Below are positions 9,691 through 22,285 of a stretch of 64,000 bases of DNA, piece after piece (within the stretch, counting starts at the first letter, position 1; every line of letters begins with the position of its first letter). The notes beneath the pieces were generated by a model. The model worked only from the letters and a program-made list of their open reading frames with translations, did no database searches and was not told the origin of the DNA. Source of the DNA: Desmodus rotundus (Eukaryota > Chordata > Mammalia > Chiroptera > Phyllostomidae); NCBI RefSeq assembly GCF_022682495.2, contig NW_026527293.1:24945-88944 (forward strand), read 5' to 3'. The position numbers and the translations under genes are program-made.

Positions 9691-10658
9691 CATTCACCTG
9701 CGGCGAACCCGGGCCCAGTTGAGCAAGATCAGGCCCCAGGGCAGGAGCCTGGGGAAGCATCTGGAGCCCTGGTGCCCAGGGCTGGGGAATTTCCCGGGGG
9801 CTCTCTCGTGGTCCAGGTGCCCTCTCTCGCCCGTGGAGTGCCCACGCCATTCCTTAACAACCGCAGGACACCTGCATCCCGAGATAAGCGGCCCTGTGCC
9901 TCCAGGGGGCTCGGACACATGGGGCGGGGGTGCCAGTAAATGGCCTATGTGGAGGCAATCCCGCAGACACCACCGTCCAGTCACCACCACCCCGAAGATC
10001 CCCCTTTCTTCCATCCGTAAAGGGATCCCCCTTTACGGATGGAAGAACAGGGGGGAGGCCCCCAGGAGATGGCTTTTGTCCGAGCCGGGGCTGGCCAGTT
10101 TCGGGCCCAGACTCGGAACCCCGCATGCGCACCCAGGCCCCTCCACCACAAGCCTCAATCGGGCCAACATGCCCCACCCTTGAGTAACCAGGCCAGGTTC
10201 CCAGGTTCCCTGGGCACGTGACCCGGGAAACGGAAGCCCTTCCTGCCACCAGAGGACCTCACATTTTCCCCTGGCCACACTTCCCAGCAGTTCTCCCGCC
10301 CCCGCATAGGCAGAGTGCCCAGGGAGGACCTGGGGACCTGGGGCCAGGGCTGGGCCCCGCCACGGTTATGCGCCAGGTGAAGAGGGCCAGGGCGGGCGGT
10401 CCCCACCACCGTGGAAGGGTTCTCCAGGGGCGACTCAGGCCTGCGCCCCGCCTGGGCCCCTAAGAGTCTTGCTTTGGCTCAAACTGCCCCACCCTGCCCC
10501 GAGGTGTCAAACTTGGACCCACCTGCCTCCACTCTCTAATATCTGCCCTAAACTACTCGAGAAGGGACTGTGACCAGTGCGAATTCGGTCCCCCAGCGCT
10601 CCAAGGCCCCCCCCAATAAACGCATCCAAGGTCTGGGGTCCTTGGTGTCCGCCAATGA
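9691..10658 (+). repeat. Repeat unit 11 (type 2, 968 bp)
   Basis: Missing one G in the left hairpin arm (ccccctttcttcc), giving 968 bp and a bulged stem. Private ttaacaaccgc, tcaatcgggccaac, and gtgcgaattcgg at its end. Confidence 0.97.
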
Positions 10659-11626
10659 CATTCACCTGCGGCGAACCCGGGCCCAGTGAGCAAGATCAGG
10701 CCCCAGGGCAGGAGCCTGGGGAAGCATCTGGAGCCCTGGTGCCCAGGGCTGGGGAATTTCCCGGGGGCTCTCTCGTGGTCCAGGTGCCCTCTCTCGCCCG
10801 TGGAGTGCCCACGCCATTCCTTAACCACCGCAGGACACCTGCATCCCAAGATAAGCGGCCCTTTGCCTCCAGGGGCCTCGGACACATGGGGCGGGGGTGC
10901 CAGTACACGGCCTACGTGGAGGCAAACCCGCAGACACCACCGTCCAGTCACCACCACCCCGAAGATCCCCCTGTTCTTCCATCCGTAAAGGGATCCCCCT
11001 TTACGGATGGAAGAACAGGGGGGAGGCCCCCAGGAGATGGCTTTTGTCCGAGCCGGGGCTGGCCAGTTTCGGGCCCAGACTCGGAACCCCGCATGCGCAC
11101 CCAGGCCCCTCCACCACAAGCCTCACTCGGGGCAACATGCCCCACCCTTGAGTAACCAGGCCAGGTTCCCAGGTTTCCTGGGCACGTGACCCGGGAAACG
11201 GAAGCCCTTCCTGCCACCAGAGGACCTCACATTTTCCCCTGGCCACACTTCCCAGCAGTTCTCCCGCCCCCGCATAGGCAGAGTGCCCAGGGAGGACCTG
11301 GGGACCTGGGGCCAGGGCTGGGCCCCGCCACGGTTATGCGCCAGGTGAAGAGGGCCAGGGCGGGCGGTCCCCACCACCGTGGAAGGGTTCTCCAGGGGCG
11401 ACTCAGGCCTGCGCCCCGCCTGGGCCCCTAAGAGTCTTGCTTTGGCTCAAACTGCCCCACCCTGCCCCGAGGTGTCAAACTTGGACCCACCTGCCTCCAC
11501 TCTCTAATATCTGCCCTAAACTACTCGAGAAGGGACCGTGACCAGTGCGACTTCGGTCCCCCAGCGCTCCAAGGCCCCCCCCAATAAACGCATCCAAGGT
11601 CTCGGGTCCTTGGTGTCCGCCAATGA
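10659..11626 (+). repeat. Repeat unit 12 (type 1, cagtgagc deletion class)
   Basis: First unit of the 968-bp class reading cccagtgagc instead of cccagttgagc. Also catcccaagat, ctttgcctcc and aggggcctcgg. Ends with a private gggaccgtgacc. Confidence 0.97.
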
Positions 11627-12595
11627 CATTCACCTGCGGCGAACCCGGGCCCAGTTGAGCAAGATCAGGCCCCAGGGCAGGAGCCTGGGGAAGCATCTGG
11701 AGCCCTGGTGCCCAGGGCTGGGGAATTTCCCGGGGGCTCTCTCGTGGTCCAGGTGCCCTCTCTCGCCCGTGGAGTGCCCACGCCATTCCTCAACCACCGC
11801 AGGACACCTGCATCCCCAGATAAGCGGCCCTGTGCCTCCAGGGGCCTCGGACACATGGGGCGGGGGTGCCAGTAAATGGCCTATGTGGAGGCAAACCCGC
11901 AGACACCACCGTCCAGTCACCACCACCCCGAAGATCCCCCTGTTCTTCCATCCGTAAAGGGATCCCCTTTTTCGAATGGAAGAACAGGGGGGAGGCCCCC
12001 AGGAGATGGCTTTTGTCCGAGCCGGGGCTGGCCAGTTTCGGGCCCAGACTCGGAACCCCGCATGCGCACCCAGGCCCCTCCACCACAAGCCTCACTCGGG
12101 GCAACATGCCCCACCCTTGAGTAACCAGGCCAGGTTCCCAGGTTTCCTGGGCACGTGACCCGGGAAACGGAAGCCCTTCCTGCCACCAGAGGACCTCACA
12201 TTTTCCCCTGGCCACACTTCCCAGCAGTTCTCCCGCCCCCGCATAGGCAGAGTGCCCAGGGAGGACCTGGGGACCTGGGGCCAGGGCTGGGCCCCGCCAC
12301 GGTTATGCGCCAGGTGAAGAGGGCCAGGGCGGGCGGTCCCCACCACCGTGGAAGGGTTCTCCAGGGGCGACTCAGGCCTGCGCCCCGCCTGGGCCCCTAA
12401 GAGTCTTGCTTTGGCTCAAACTGCCCCACCCTGCCCCGAGGTGTCAAACTTGGACCCACCTGCCTCCACTCTCTAATATCTGCCCTAAACTACTCGAGAA
12501 GGGACTGTGACCAGTGCGACTTCGGTCCCCCAGCGCTCCAAGGCCCCTCCCAATAAACGCATCCAAGGTCTCGGGTCCTTGGTGTCCGCCAATGA
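11627..12595 (+). repeat. Repeat unit 13 (type 3, hairpin arm variant)
   Basis: Tcaaccacc and catccccag as in unit 2, with aggggcctcgg. The hairpin right arm reads cctttttcgaatgg, one more change than in units 2, 6 and 15. Ends with cccctcccaataa. Confidence 0.97.
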
Positions 12596-13564
12596 CATTC
12601 ACCTGCGGCGAACCCGGGCCCAGTTGAGCAAGATCAGGCCCCAGGGCAGGAGCCTGGGGAAGCATCTGGAGCCCTGGTGCCCAGGGCTGGGGAATTTCCC
12701 GGGGGCTCTCTCGTGGTCCTGGTGCCCTCTCTCGCCCGTGGAGTGCCCACGCCATTCCTTAATCACCGCAGGACACCTGCATCCCGAGATAAGCGGCCCT
12801 GTGCCTCCAGGGGGCTCGGACACATGGGGCGGGGGTGCCAGTAAATGGCCTATGTGGAGGCAAACCCGCAGACACCACCGTCCAGTCACCACCACCCCGA
12901 AGATCCCCCTGTTCTTCCATCCGTAAAGGGATCCCCCTTTACGGATAGAAGAACAGGGGGGAGGCCCCCAGGAGATGGCTTTTGTCCGAGCCGGGGCTGG
13001 CCAGTTTCGGGCCCAGACTGGGAACCCCGCATGCGCACCCAGGCCCCTCCACCACAAGCCTCACTCGGGGCAACATGCCCCACCCTTGAGTAACCAGGCC
13101 AGGTTCCCAGGTTCCCTGGGCACGTGACCCGGGAAACGGAAGCCCTTCCTGCCACCAGAGGACCTCACATTTTCCCCTGGCCACACTTCCCAGCAGTTCT
13201 CCCACCCCCGCATAGGCAGAGTGCCCAGGGAGGACCTGCGGACCTGGGGCCAGGGCTGGGCCCAGCCACGGTTATGCGCCAGGTGAAGAGGGCCAGGGCG
13301 GGCGGTCCCCACCACCGTGGAAGGCTTCTCCAGGGGCGACTCAGGCCTGCGCCCCGCCTGGGCCCCTAAGAGTCTTGCTTTGGCTCAAACTACCCCACCC
13401 TGCCCCGAGGTGTCAAACTTGGACCCACCTGCCTCCACTCTCTAATATCTGCCCTAAACTACTCGAGAAGGGACTGTGACCAGTGCGACTTCGGTCCCCC
13501 AGCGCTCCAAGGCCCCCCCCAATAAACGCATCCAAGGTCTCGGGTCCTTGTTGTCCGCTAATGA
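12596..13564 (+). repeat. Repeat unit 14 (type 3)
   Basis: Private changes: gtcctggtgcc, ttaatcacc, acggatagaag (hairpin mismatch), gactgggaacc, ctcccaccccc, acctgcggacc (interrupts a G-run) and gaaggcttctcc. Confidence 0.97.
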
Positions 13565-14533
13565 CATTCACCTGCGGCGAACCCGTGCCCAGGTGAGCAA
13601 GATCAGGCCCCAGGGCAGGAGCCTGGGGAAGCATCTGGAGCCCTGGTGCCCAGGGCTGGGGAATTTCCCGGGGGCTCTCTCGTGGTCCAGGTGCCCTCTC
13701 TCGCCCGTGGAGTGCCCACGCCATTCCTTAACCACCGCAGTACACCTGCATCCCCAGATAAGCGGCCCTTTGCCTCCAGGGGCCTCGGACACATGGGGCG
13801 GGGTTGCCAGTACACGGCCTACGTGGAGGCAAACCAGCAGACACCACCGTCCAGTCACCACCACCCCGAAGATCCCCCTGTTCTTCCATCCGTAAAGGGA
13901 TCCCCCTTTTCGAATGGAAGAACAGGGGGGAGGCCCCCAGGAGATGGCTTTTGTCCGAGCCGGGGCTGGCCAGTTTCGGGCCCAGACTCGGAACCCCGCA
14001 TGCGCACCCAGGCCCCTCCACCACAAGCCTCACTCGGGGAAACATGCCCCACCCTTGAGTAACCAGGCCAGGTTCCCAGGTTCCCTGGGCACGTGACCCG
14101 GGAAACGGAAGCCCTTCCTGCCACCAGAGGACCTCACATTTTCCCCTGGCCACACTTCCCAGCAGTTCTCCCGCCCCCGCATAGGCAGAGTGCCCAGGGA
14201 GGACCTGGGGACCTGGGGCCAGGGCTGGGCCCCGCCACGGTTATGCGCCAGGTGAAGAGGGCCAGGGCGGGCGGTCCCCACCACCGTGGAAGGGTTCTCC
14301 AGGGGCGACTCAGGCCTGCGCCCCGCCTGGGCCCCTAAGAGTCTTGCTATGGCTCAAACTGCCCCACCCTGCCCCGAGGTGTCAAACTTGGACCCACCTG
14401 CCTCCACTCTCTAATATCTGCCCTAAACTACTCAAGAAGGGACTGTGACCAGTGCGACTTCGGTCCCCCAGCGCTCCAAGGCCCCCCCCAATAAACGCAT
14501 CCAAGGTCTGGGGTCCTTGGTGTCCACCAATGA
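13565..14533 (+). repeat. Repeat unit 15 (type 1, paired with unit 6)
   Basis: Its 5' half matches unit 6 in all the listed rare variants. Its 3' half carries ggggaaacatgcc and gggccccgcc, as in units 7 and 10. It is therefore a mosaic with an exchange point after the hairpin. Private aaaccagcag and cttgctatggc. Confidence 0.97.
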
Positions 14534-15502
14534 CATTCACCTGCGGCGAACCCGGGCCCAGTTGAGCAAGATCAGGCCCCAGGGCAGGAGCCTGGGGAAG
14601 CATCTGGAGCCCTGGTGCCCAGGGCTGGGGAATTTCCCGGGGGCTCTCTCGTGGTCCAGGTGCCCTCTCTCGCCCGTGGAGTGCCCACGCCATTCCTTAA
14701 CCACCGCAGGACACCTGCATCCCGAGATAAGCGGCCCTGTGCCTCCAGGGGGCTCGGACACATGGGGCGGGGGTGCCAGTAAATGGCCTATGTGGAGGCA
14801 ATCCCGCAGACACCACCGTCCAGTCACCACCACCCCGAAGATCCCCCTGTTCTTCCATCCGTAAAGGGATCCCCCTTTACAGATGGAAGAACAGGGGGGA
14901 GGCCCCCAGGAGATGGCTTTTGTCCGAGCCGGGGCTGGCCAGTTTCGGGCCCAGACTCGGAACCCCGCATGCGCACCCAGGCCCCTCCACCACAAGCCTC
15001 ACTCGGGGCAACATGCCCCACCCTTGAGTAACCAGGCCAGGTTCCCAGGTTCCCTGGGCACGTGACCCGGGAAACGGAAGCCCTTCCTGCCACCAGAGGA
15101 CCTCACATTTTCCCCTGGCCACACTTCCCAGCAGTTCTCCCGCCACCGCATAGGCAGAGTGCCCAGGGAGGACCTGGGGACCTGGGGCCAGGGCTGGGCC
15201 CCGCCACGGTTATGCGCCAGGTGAAGAGGGCCAGGGCGGGCGGTCCCCACCACCGTGGAAGGGTTCTCCAGGGGCGACTCAGGCCTGTGCCCCGCCTGGG
15301 CCCCTAAGAGTCTTGCTTTGGCTCAAACTGCCCCACCCTGCCCCGACGTGTCAAACTTGGACCCACCTGCCTCCACTCTCTAATATCTGCCCTAAACTAC
15401 TCCAGAAGGGACTGTGACCAGTGCGACTTCGGTCCCTCAGCGCTCCAAGGCCCCCCCCAATAAACGCATCCAAGGTCTCGGGTCCTTGGTGTCCGCCAAT
15501 GA
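14534..15502 (+). repeat. Repeat unit 16 (type 2)
   Basis: Preceded by gtgtccaccaatg. Hairpin arm has tacagatgg. Private tcccgccaccgc. Ends with cctgtgccccg, ccgacgtgtc and ctccagaag. Confidence 0.97.
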
Positions 15503-16471
15503 CATTCACCTGCGGCGAACCCGGGCCCAGTTGAGCAAGATCAGGCCCCAGGGCAGGAGCCTGGGGAAGCATCTGGAGCCCTGGTGCCCAGGGCTGGGGA
15601 ATTTCCCGGGGGCTCTCTCGTGGTCCAGGTGCCCTCTCTCGCCCGTGGAGTGCCCACGCCATTCCTTAACCACCGCAGGACACCTGCATCCCGAGATAAG
15701 CGGCCCTGTGCCTCCAGGGGGCTCGGACACATGGGGCGGGGGTGCCAGTACACGGCCTACGTGGAGGCAAACCCGCAGACACCACCGTCCAGTCACCACC
15801 ACCCCGAAGATCCCCCTGTTCTTCCATCCGTAAAGGGATCCCCCTTTACGGATGGAAGAACAGGGGGGAGGCCCCCAGGAGATGGCTTTTGTCCGAGCCG
15901 GGGCTGGCCAGTTTCTGGCCCAGACTCGGAACCCCGCATGCGCACCCAGGCCCCTCCACCACAAGCCTCACTCGGGGAAACATGCCCCACCCTTGAGTAA
16001 CCAGGCCAGGTTCCCAGGTTCCCTGGGCACGTGACCCGGGAAACGGAAGCCCTTCCTGCCACCAGAGGACCTCACATTTTCCCCTGGCCACACTTCCCAG
16101 CAGTTCTCCCGCCCCCGCATAGGCAGAGTGCCCAGGGAGGACCTGGGGACCTGGGGCCAGGGCTGGGCCCCGCCACGGTTATGCGCCAGGTGAAGAGGGC
16201 CAGGGCGGGCGGTCCACACCACCGTGGAAGGGTTCTCCAGGGGCGACTCAGGCCTGCGCCCCGCCTGGGCCCCTAAGAGTCTTGCTTTGGCTCAAACTGC
16301 CCCACCCTGCCCCGAGGTGTCAAACTTGGACCCACCTGCCTCCACTCTCTAATATCTGCCCTAAACTACTCGAGAAGGGACTGTGACCAGTGTGACTTCG
16401 GTCCCCCAGCGCTCCAAGGCCCCCCCCAATAAACGCATCCAAGGTCTGGGGTCCTTGGTGTCCACCAATGA
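15503..16471 (+). repeat. Repeat unit 17 (type 1; upstream edge of the 7-unit duplication)
   Basis: Private tttctggccc; ggggaaacatg. From gcggtccacaccacc (16,211 on) through gtgtgacttcgg it matches the end of unit 24, marking the start of the duplicated block. Confidence 0.97.
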
Positions 16472-17440
16472 CATTCACCTGCGGCGAACCCGGGCCCAGT
16501 TGAGCAAGATCAGGCCCCAGGGCAGGAGCCTGGGGAAGCATCTGGAGCCCTAGTGCCCAGGGCTGGGGAATTTCCCGGGGGCTCTCTCCTGGTCCAGGTG
16601 CCCTCTCTCGCCCGTGGAGTGCCCACGCCATTCCTTAACCACCGCAGGACACCTGCATCCCGAGATAAGCGGCCCTGTGCCTCCAGGGGGCTCGGACACA
16701 TGGGTCGGGGGTGCCAGTACACGGCCTACGTGGAGGCAAACCCGCAGACACCACCGTCCAGTCACCACCACCCCGAAGATCCCCCTGTTCTTCCATCCGT
16801 AAAGGGATCCCCCTTTACGGATGGAAGAACAGGGGGGAGGCCCCCAGGAGATGGCTTTTGTCCGAGCCGGGGCTGGCCAGTTTCGGGCCCAGACTCGGAA
16901 CCCCGCATGTGCACCCAGGCCCCTCCACCACAAGCCTCACTCGGGGCAACATGCCCCACCCTTGAGTAACCAGGCCAGGTTCCCAGGTTCCCTGGGCACG
17001 TGACCCGGGAAACGGAAGCCCTTCCTGCCACCAGAGGACCTCACATTTTCCCCTGGCCACACTTCCCAGCAGTTCTCCCGCCCCCGCATAGGCAGAGTGC
17101 CCAGGGAGGACCTGGGGACCTGGGGCCAGGGCTGGGCCCCGCCACGGTTATGCGCCAGGTGAAGAGGGCCAGGGCGGGCGGTCCCCACCACCGTGGAAGG
17201 GTTCTCCAGGGGCGACTCAGGCCTGCGCCCCGCCTGGGCCCCTAAGAGTCTTGCTTTGGCTCAAACTGCCCCACCCTGCCCCGAGGTGTCAAACTTGGAC
17301 CCACCTGCCTCCACTCTCTAATATCTGCCCTAAACTACTCGAGAAGGGACTGTGACCAGTGCGACTTCGGTCCCCCAGCGCTCCAAGGCCCCCCCCAATA
17401 AGCGCATCCAAGGTCTCGGGTCCTTGGTGTCCGCCAATGA
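16472..17440 (+). repeat. Repeat unit 18 (type 1, twin of unit 25)
   Basis: Carries gagccctagtgcc, tctcctggtcc, catgggtcggggg and gcatgtgcacc. All four are shared with unit 25, 6,782 bp away. The last destroys the NRF1-like match by a CpG to TpG change. Confidence 0.97.
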
Positions 17441-18409
17441 CATTCACCTGCGGCGAACCCGGGCCCAGTTGAGCAAGATCAGGCCCCAGGGCAGGAGCCT
17501 GGGGAAGCATCTGGAGCCCTGGTGCCCAGGGCTGGGGAATTTCCCGGGGGCTCTCTCGTGGTACAGGTGCCCTCTCTCGCCCGTGGAGTGCCCACGCCAT
17601 TCCTTAACCACCGCAGGACACCTGCATCCCGCGATAAGCGGCCCTGTGCCTCCAGGGGGCTCGGACACATGGGGCGGGGGTGCCAGTAAATGGCCTATGT
17701 GGAGGCAAACCCGCAGACACCACCGTCCAGTCACCACCACCCCGAAGATCCCCCTGTTCTTCCATCCGTAAAGGGATCCCCCTTTACGGATGGAAGAACA
17801 GGGGGGAGGCCCCCAGGAGATGGCTTTTGTCCGAGCCGGGGCTGGCCAGTTTCGGGCCCAGACTCGGAACCCCGCATGCGCACCCAGGCCCCTCCACCAC
17901 AAGCCTCACTCGGGGCAACATGCCCCACCCTTGAGTAACCAGGCCAGGTTCCCAGGTTTCCTGGGCACGTGACCCGGGAAACGGAAGCCCTTCCTGCCAC
18001 CAGAGGACCTCACATTTTCCCCTGGCCACACTTCCCAGCAGTTCTCCCGCCCCCGCATAGGCAGAGTGCCCAGGGAGGACCTGGGGACCTGGGGCCAGGG
18101 CTGGGCCCCGCCACGGTTATGCGCCAGGTGAAGAGGGCCAGGGCGGGCGGTCCCCACCACCGTGGAAGGGTTCTCCAGGGGCGACTCAGGCCTGCGCCCC
18201 GCCTGGGCCCCTAAGAGTCTTGCTTTGGCTCAAACTGCCCCACCCTGCCCCGACGTGTCAAACTTGGACCCACCTGCCTCCACTCTCTAATATCTGCCCT
18301 AAACTACTCCATAAGGGACTGTGACCAGTGCGACTTCGGTCCCTCAACGCTCCAAGGCCCCCCCCAATAAACGCATCCAAGGTCTGGGGTCCTTGGTGTC
18401 CGCCAATGA
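17441..18409 (+). repeat. Repeat unit 19 (type 3, twin of unit 26)
   Basis: Preceded by ccaataagcgc (AATAAA lost). Reads gtggtacagg and catcccgcgat, shared with units 26 and 55, and ggtttcctgg. Ends with ctccataag and tccctcaacgc. Confidence 0.97.
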
Positions 18410-19378
18410 CATTCACCTGCGGCGAACCCGGGCCCAGTTGAGCAAGATCAGGCCCCAGGGCAGGAGCCTGGGGAAGCATCTGGAGCCCTGGTGCCCAGGG
18501 CTGGGGAATTTCCCGGGGGCTCTCTCGTGGTCCAGGTGCCCTCTCTCGCCCGTGGAGTGCCCACGCCATTCCTTAACCACCGCAGGACACCTGCATCCCG
18601 AGATAAGCGGCCCTGTGCCTCCAGGGGGCTCGGACACATGGGGCGGGGGTGCCAGTACACGGCCTACGTGGAGGCAAACACGCAGACACCACCGTCCAGT
18701 CACCACCACCCCGAAGATCCCCCTGTTCTTCCATCCGTAAAGGGATCCCCCTTTACGGATGGAAGAACAGGGGGGAGGCCCCCAGGAGATGGCTTTTGTC
18801 CGAGCCGGGGCTGGCCAGTTTCGGGCCCAGACTCGGAACCCCGCATGCGCACCCAGGCCCCTCCACCACAAGCCTCACTCGGGGCAACATGCCCCACCCT
18901 TGAGTAACCAGGCCAGGTTCCCAGGTTCCCTGGGCACGTGACCCGGGAAACGGAAGCCCTTCCTGCCACCAGAGGACCTCACATTTTCCCCTGGCCACAC
19001 TTCCCAGCAGTTCTCCCGCCCCCGCATAGGCAGAGTGCCCAGGGAGGACCTGGGGACCTGGGGCCAGGGCTGGGCCCCGCCACGGTTATGCGCCAGGTGA
19101 AGAGGGCCAGGGCGGGCGGTCCCCACCACCGTGGAAGGGTTCTCCAGGGGCGACTCAGGCCTGCACCCCGCCTGGGCCCCTAAGAGTCTTGCTTTGGCTC
19201 AAACTGCCCCACCCTGCCCCGAGATGTCAAACTTGGACCCACCTGCCTCCACTCTCTAATATCTGCCCTAAACTACTCGAGAAGGGACTGTGACCAGTGC
19301 GACTTCGGTCCCCCAGCGCTCCAAGGCCCCCCCCAATAAACGCATCCAAGGTCTGGGGTCCTTGGTGTCCACCAATGA
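18410..19378 (+). repeat. Repeat unit 20 (type 1h, twin of unit 27)
   Basis: Reads caaacacgcag; ends with cctgcaccccg and ccgagatgtc, both as in unit 27. Hairpin intact. Confidence 0.97.
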
Positions 19379-20347
19379 CATTCACCTGCGGCGAACCCGG
19401 GCCCAGTTGAGCAAGATCAGGCCCCAGGGCAGGAGCCTGGGGAAGCCTCTGGAGCCCTGGTGCCCAGGGCTGGGGAATTTCCCGGGGGCTCTCTCGTGGT
19501 CCAGGTGCCCTCTCTCGCCCGTGGAGTGCCCACGCCATTCCTTAACCACCGCAGGACACCTGCATCCCGAGATAAGCGGCCATGTGCCTCCAGGGGGCTC
19601 GGACACATGGGGCGGGGGTGCCAGTAAATGGCCTATGTGGAGGCAATCCCGCAGACACCACCGTCCAGTCACCACCACCCCGAAGATCCCCCTGTTCTTC
19701 CATCCGTAAAGGGATCCCCCTTTACGGATGGAAGAACAGGGGGGAGGCCCCCAGGAGATGGCTTTTGTCCGAGCCGGGGCTGGCCAGTTTCGGGCCCAGA
19801 CTCGGAACCCCGCATGCGCACCCAGGCCCCTCCACCACAAGCCTCACTCGGGGCAACATGCCCCACCCTTGAGTAACCAGGCCAGGTTCCCAGGTTCCCT
19901 GGGCACGTGACCCGGGAAACGGAAGCCCTTCCTGCCACCAGAGGACCTCACATTTTCCCCTGGCCACACTTCCCAGCAGTTCTCCCGCCCCCGCATAGGC
20001 AGAGTGCCCAGGGAGGACCTGGGGACCTGGGGCCAGGGCTGGGCCCCGCCACGGTTATGCGCCAGGTGAAGAGGGCCAGGGCGGGCGGTCCCCACCACCG
20101 TGGAAGGGTTCTCCAGGGGCGACTCAGGCCTGTGCCCCGCCTGGGCCCCTAAGAGTCTTGCTTTGGCTCAAACTGCCCCACCCTGCCCCGAGGTGTCAAA
20201 CTTGGACCCACCTGCCTCCACTCTCTAATATCTGCCCTAAACTACTCGAGAAGGGACTGTGACCAGTGCGACTTCGGTCCCCCAGCGCTCCAAGGCCCCC
20301 CCCAATAAACGCATCCAAGGTCTGGGGTCTTTGGTGTCCACCAATGA
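19379..20347 (+). repeat. Repeat unit 21 (type 2, twin of unit 28)
   Basis: Reads gaagcctctgg; ends with cctgtgccccg and ggtctttgg, as in unit 28. Private gcggccatgtgcc. Preceded by gtccaccaatg. Confidence 0.97.
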
Positions 20348-21316
20348 CATTCACCTGCGGCGAACCCGGGCCCAGTTGAGCAAGATCAGGCCCCAGGGCA
20401 GGAGCCTGGGGAAGCATCTGGAGCCCTGGTGCCCAGGGCTGGGGAATTTCCCGGGGGCTCTCTCGTGGTCCAGGTGCCCTCTCTCGCCCGTGGAGTGCCC
20501 ACGCCATTCCTTAACCACCGCAGGACACCTGCATCCCGAGATAAGCGGCCCTGTGCCTCCAGGGGGCTCGGACACATGGGGCGGGGGTGCCAGTAAATGG
20601 CCTATGTGGAGGCAATCCCGCAGACACCACCGTCCAGTCACCACCACCCCGAAGATCCCCCTGTTCTTCCATCCGTAAAGGGATCCCCCTTTACGGATGG
20701 AAGAACAGGGGGGAGGCCCCCAGGAGATGGCTTTTGTCCGAGCCGGGGCTGGCCAGTTTCGGGCCCAGACTCGGAACCCCGCATGCGCACCCAGGCCCCT
20801 CCTCCACAAGCCTCACTCGGGGCAACATGCCCCACCCTTGAGTAACCAGGCCAGGTTCCCAGGTTCCCTGGGCACGTGACCCGGGAAACGGAAGCCCTTC
20901 CTGCCACCAGAGGACCTCACATTTTCCCCTGGCCACACTTCCCAGCAGTTCTCCCGCCCCCGCATAGGCAGAGTGCCCAGGGAGGACCTGGGGACCTGGG
21001 GCCAGGGCTGGGCCCCGCCACGGTTATGCGCCAGGTGAAGAGGGCCAGGGCGGGCGGTCCCCACCACCGTGGAAGGGTTCTCCAGGGGCGACTCAGGCCT
21101 GCGCCCCGCCTGGGCCCCTAAGAGTCTTGCTTTGGCTCAAACTGCCCCACCCTGCCCCGAGGTGTCAAACTTGGACCCACCTGCCTCCACTCTCTAATAT
21201 CTGCCCTAAACTACTCGAGAAGGGACTGTGACCAGTGCGACTTCGGTCCCCCAGCGCTCCAAGGCCACCCCCAATAAGCGCATCCAAGGTCTCGGGTCCT
21301 TGGTGTCCGCCAATGA
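20348..21316 (+). repeat. Repeat unit 22 (type 2, twin of unit 29)
   Basis: Shares cccctcctccac with unit 29 but has gaagcatctgg where unit 29 has gaagcctctgg. Ends with a private aaggccaccccc and ccaataagcgc. Confidence 0.97.
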
Positions 21317-22285
21317 CATTCACCTGCGGCGAACCCGGGCCCAGTTGAGCAAGATCAGGCCCCAGGGCAGGAGCCTGGGGAAGCATCTGGAGCCCTGGTG
21401 CCCAGGGCTGGGGAATTTCCCGGGGGCTCTCTCGTGGTCCAGGTGCCCTCTCTCGCCCGTGGAGTGCCCACGCCATTCCTTAACCACCGCAGGACACCTG
21501 CATCCCCAGATAAGCGGCCCTGTGCCTCCAGGGGGCTCGGACACATGGGGCGGGGGTGCCAGTAAATGGCCTATGTGGAGGCAATCCCGCAGACACCACC
21601 GTCCAGTCACCACCACCCCGAAGATCCCCCTGTTCTTCCATCCGTAAAGGGATCCCCCTTTACGGATGGAAGAACAGGGGGGAGGCCCCCAGGAGATGGC
21701 TTTTGTCCGAGCCGGGGCTGGCCAGTTTCGGGCCCAGACTCGGAACCCCGCATGCGCACCCAGGCCCCTCCACCACAAGCCTCACTCGGGGCAACATGCC
21801 CCACCCTTGAGTAACCAGGCCAGGTTCCCAGGTTCCCTGGGCACGTGACCCGGGAAACGGAAGCCCTTCCTGCCACCAGAGGACCTCACATTTTCCCCTG
21901 GCCACACTTCCCAGCAGTTCTCCCGCCCCCGCATAGGCAGAGTGCCCAGGGAGGACCTGGGGACCTGGGGCCAGGGCTGGGCCCCGCCACGGTTATGCGC
22001 CAGGTGAAGAGGGCCAGGGCGGGCGGTCCCCACCACCGTGGAAGGGTTCTCCAGGGGCGACTCAGGCCTGCGCCCCGCCTGGGCCCCTAAGAGTCTTGCT
22101 TTGGCTCAAACTGCCCCACCCTGCCCCGAGATGTCAAACTTGGACCCACCTGCCTCCACTCTCTAATATCTGCCCTAAACTACTCGAGAAGGGACTGTGA
22201 CCAGTGCGACTTCGGTCCCCCAGCGCTCCAAGGCCCCCCCCAATAAACGCATCCAAGGTCTGGGGTCCTTGGTGTCCGCCAATGA
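21317..22285 (+). repeat. Repeat unit 23 (type 2, twin of unit 30)
   Basis: Combines catccccag with agggggctcgg. Ends with ccgagatgtc and ggtctgggg, as unit 30. Downstream of this the two copies stop matching. Confidence 0.97.

Larger units (their letters stand above)
16031..22277 (+). repeat. Higher-order block A, first copy (end of unit 17 to end of unit 23)
   Basis: Rare variants occur in the same order here and 6,782 bp downstream: gtccacacc, gtgtgactt, cctagtgcc, gtacagg, cccgcgat, caaacacgc, ctccataag, ggtctttgg, cctcctccac and gagatgtc. Coordinates are outer limits; the shared stretch is certain from about 16,216 to 22,131. Confidence 0.9.
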
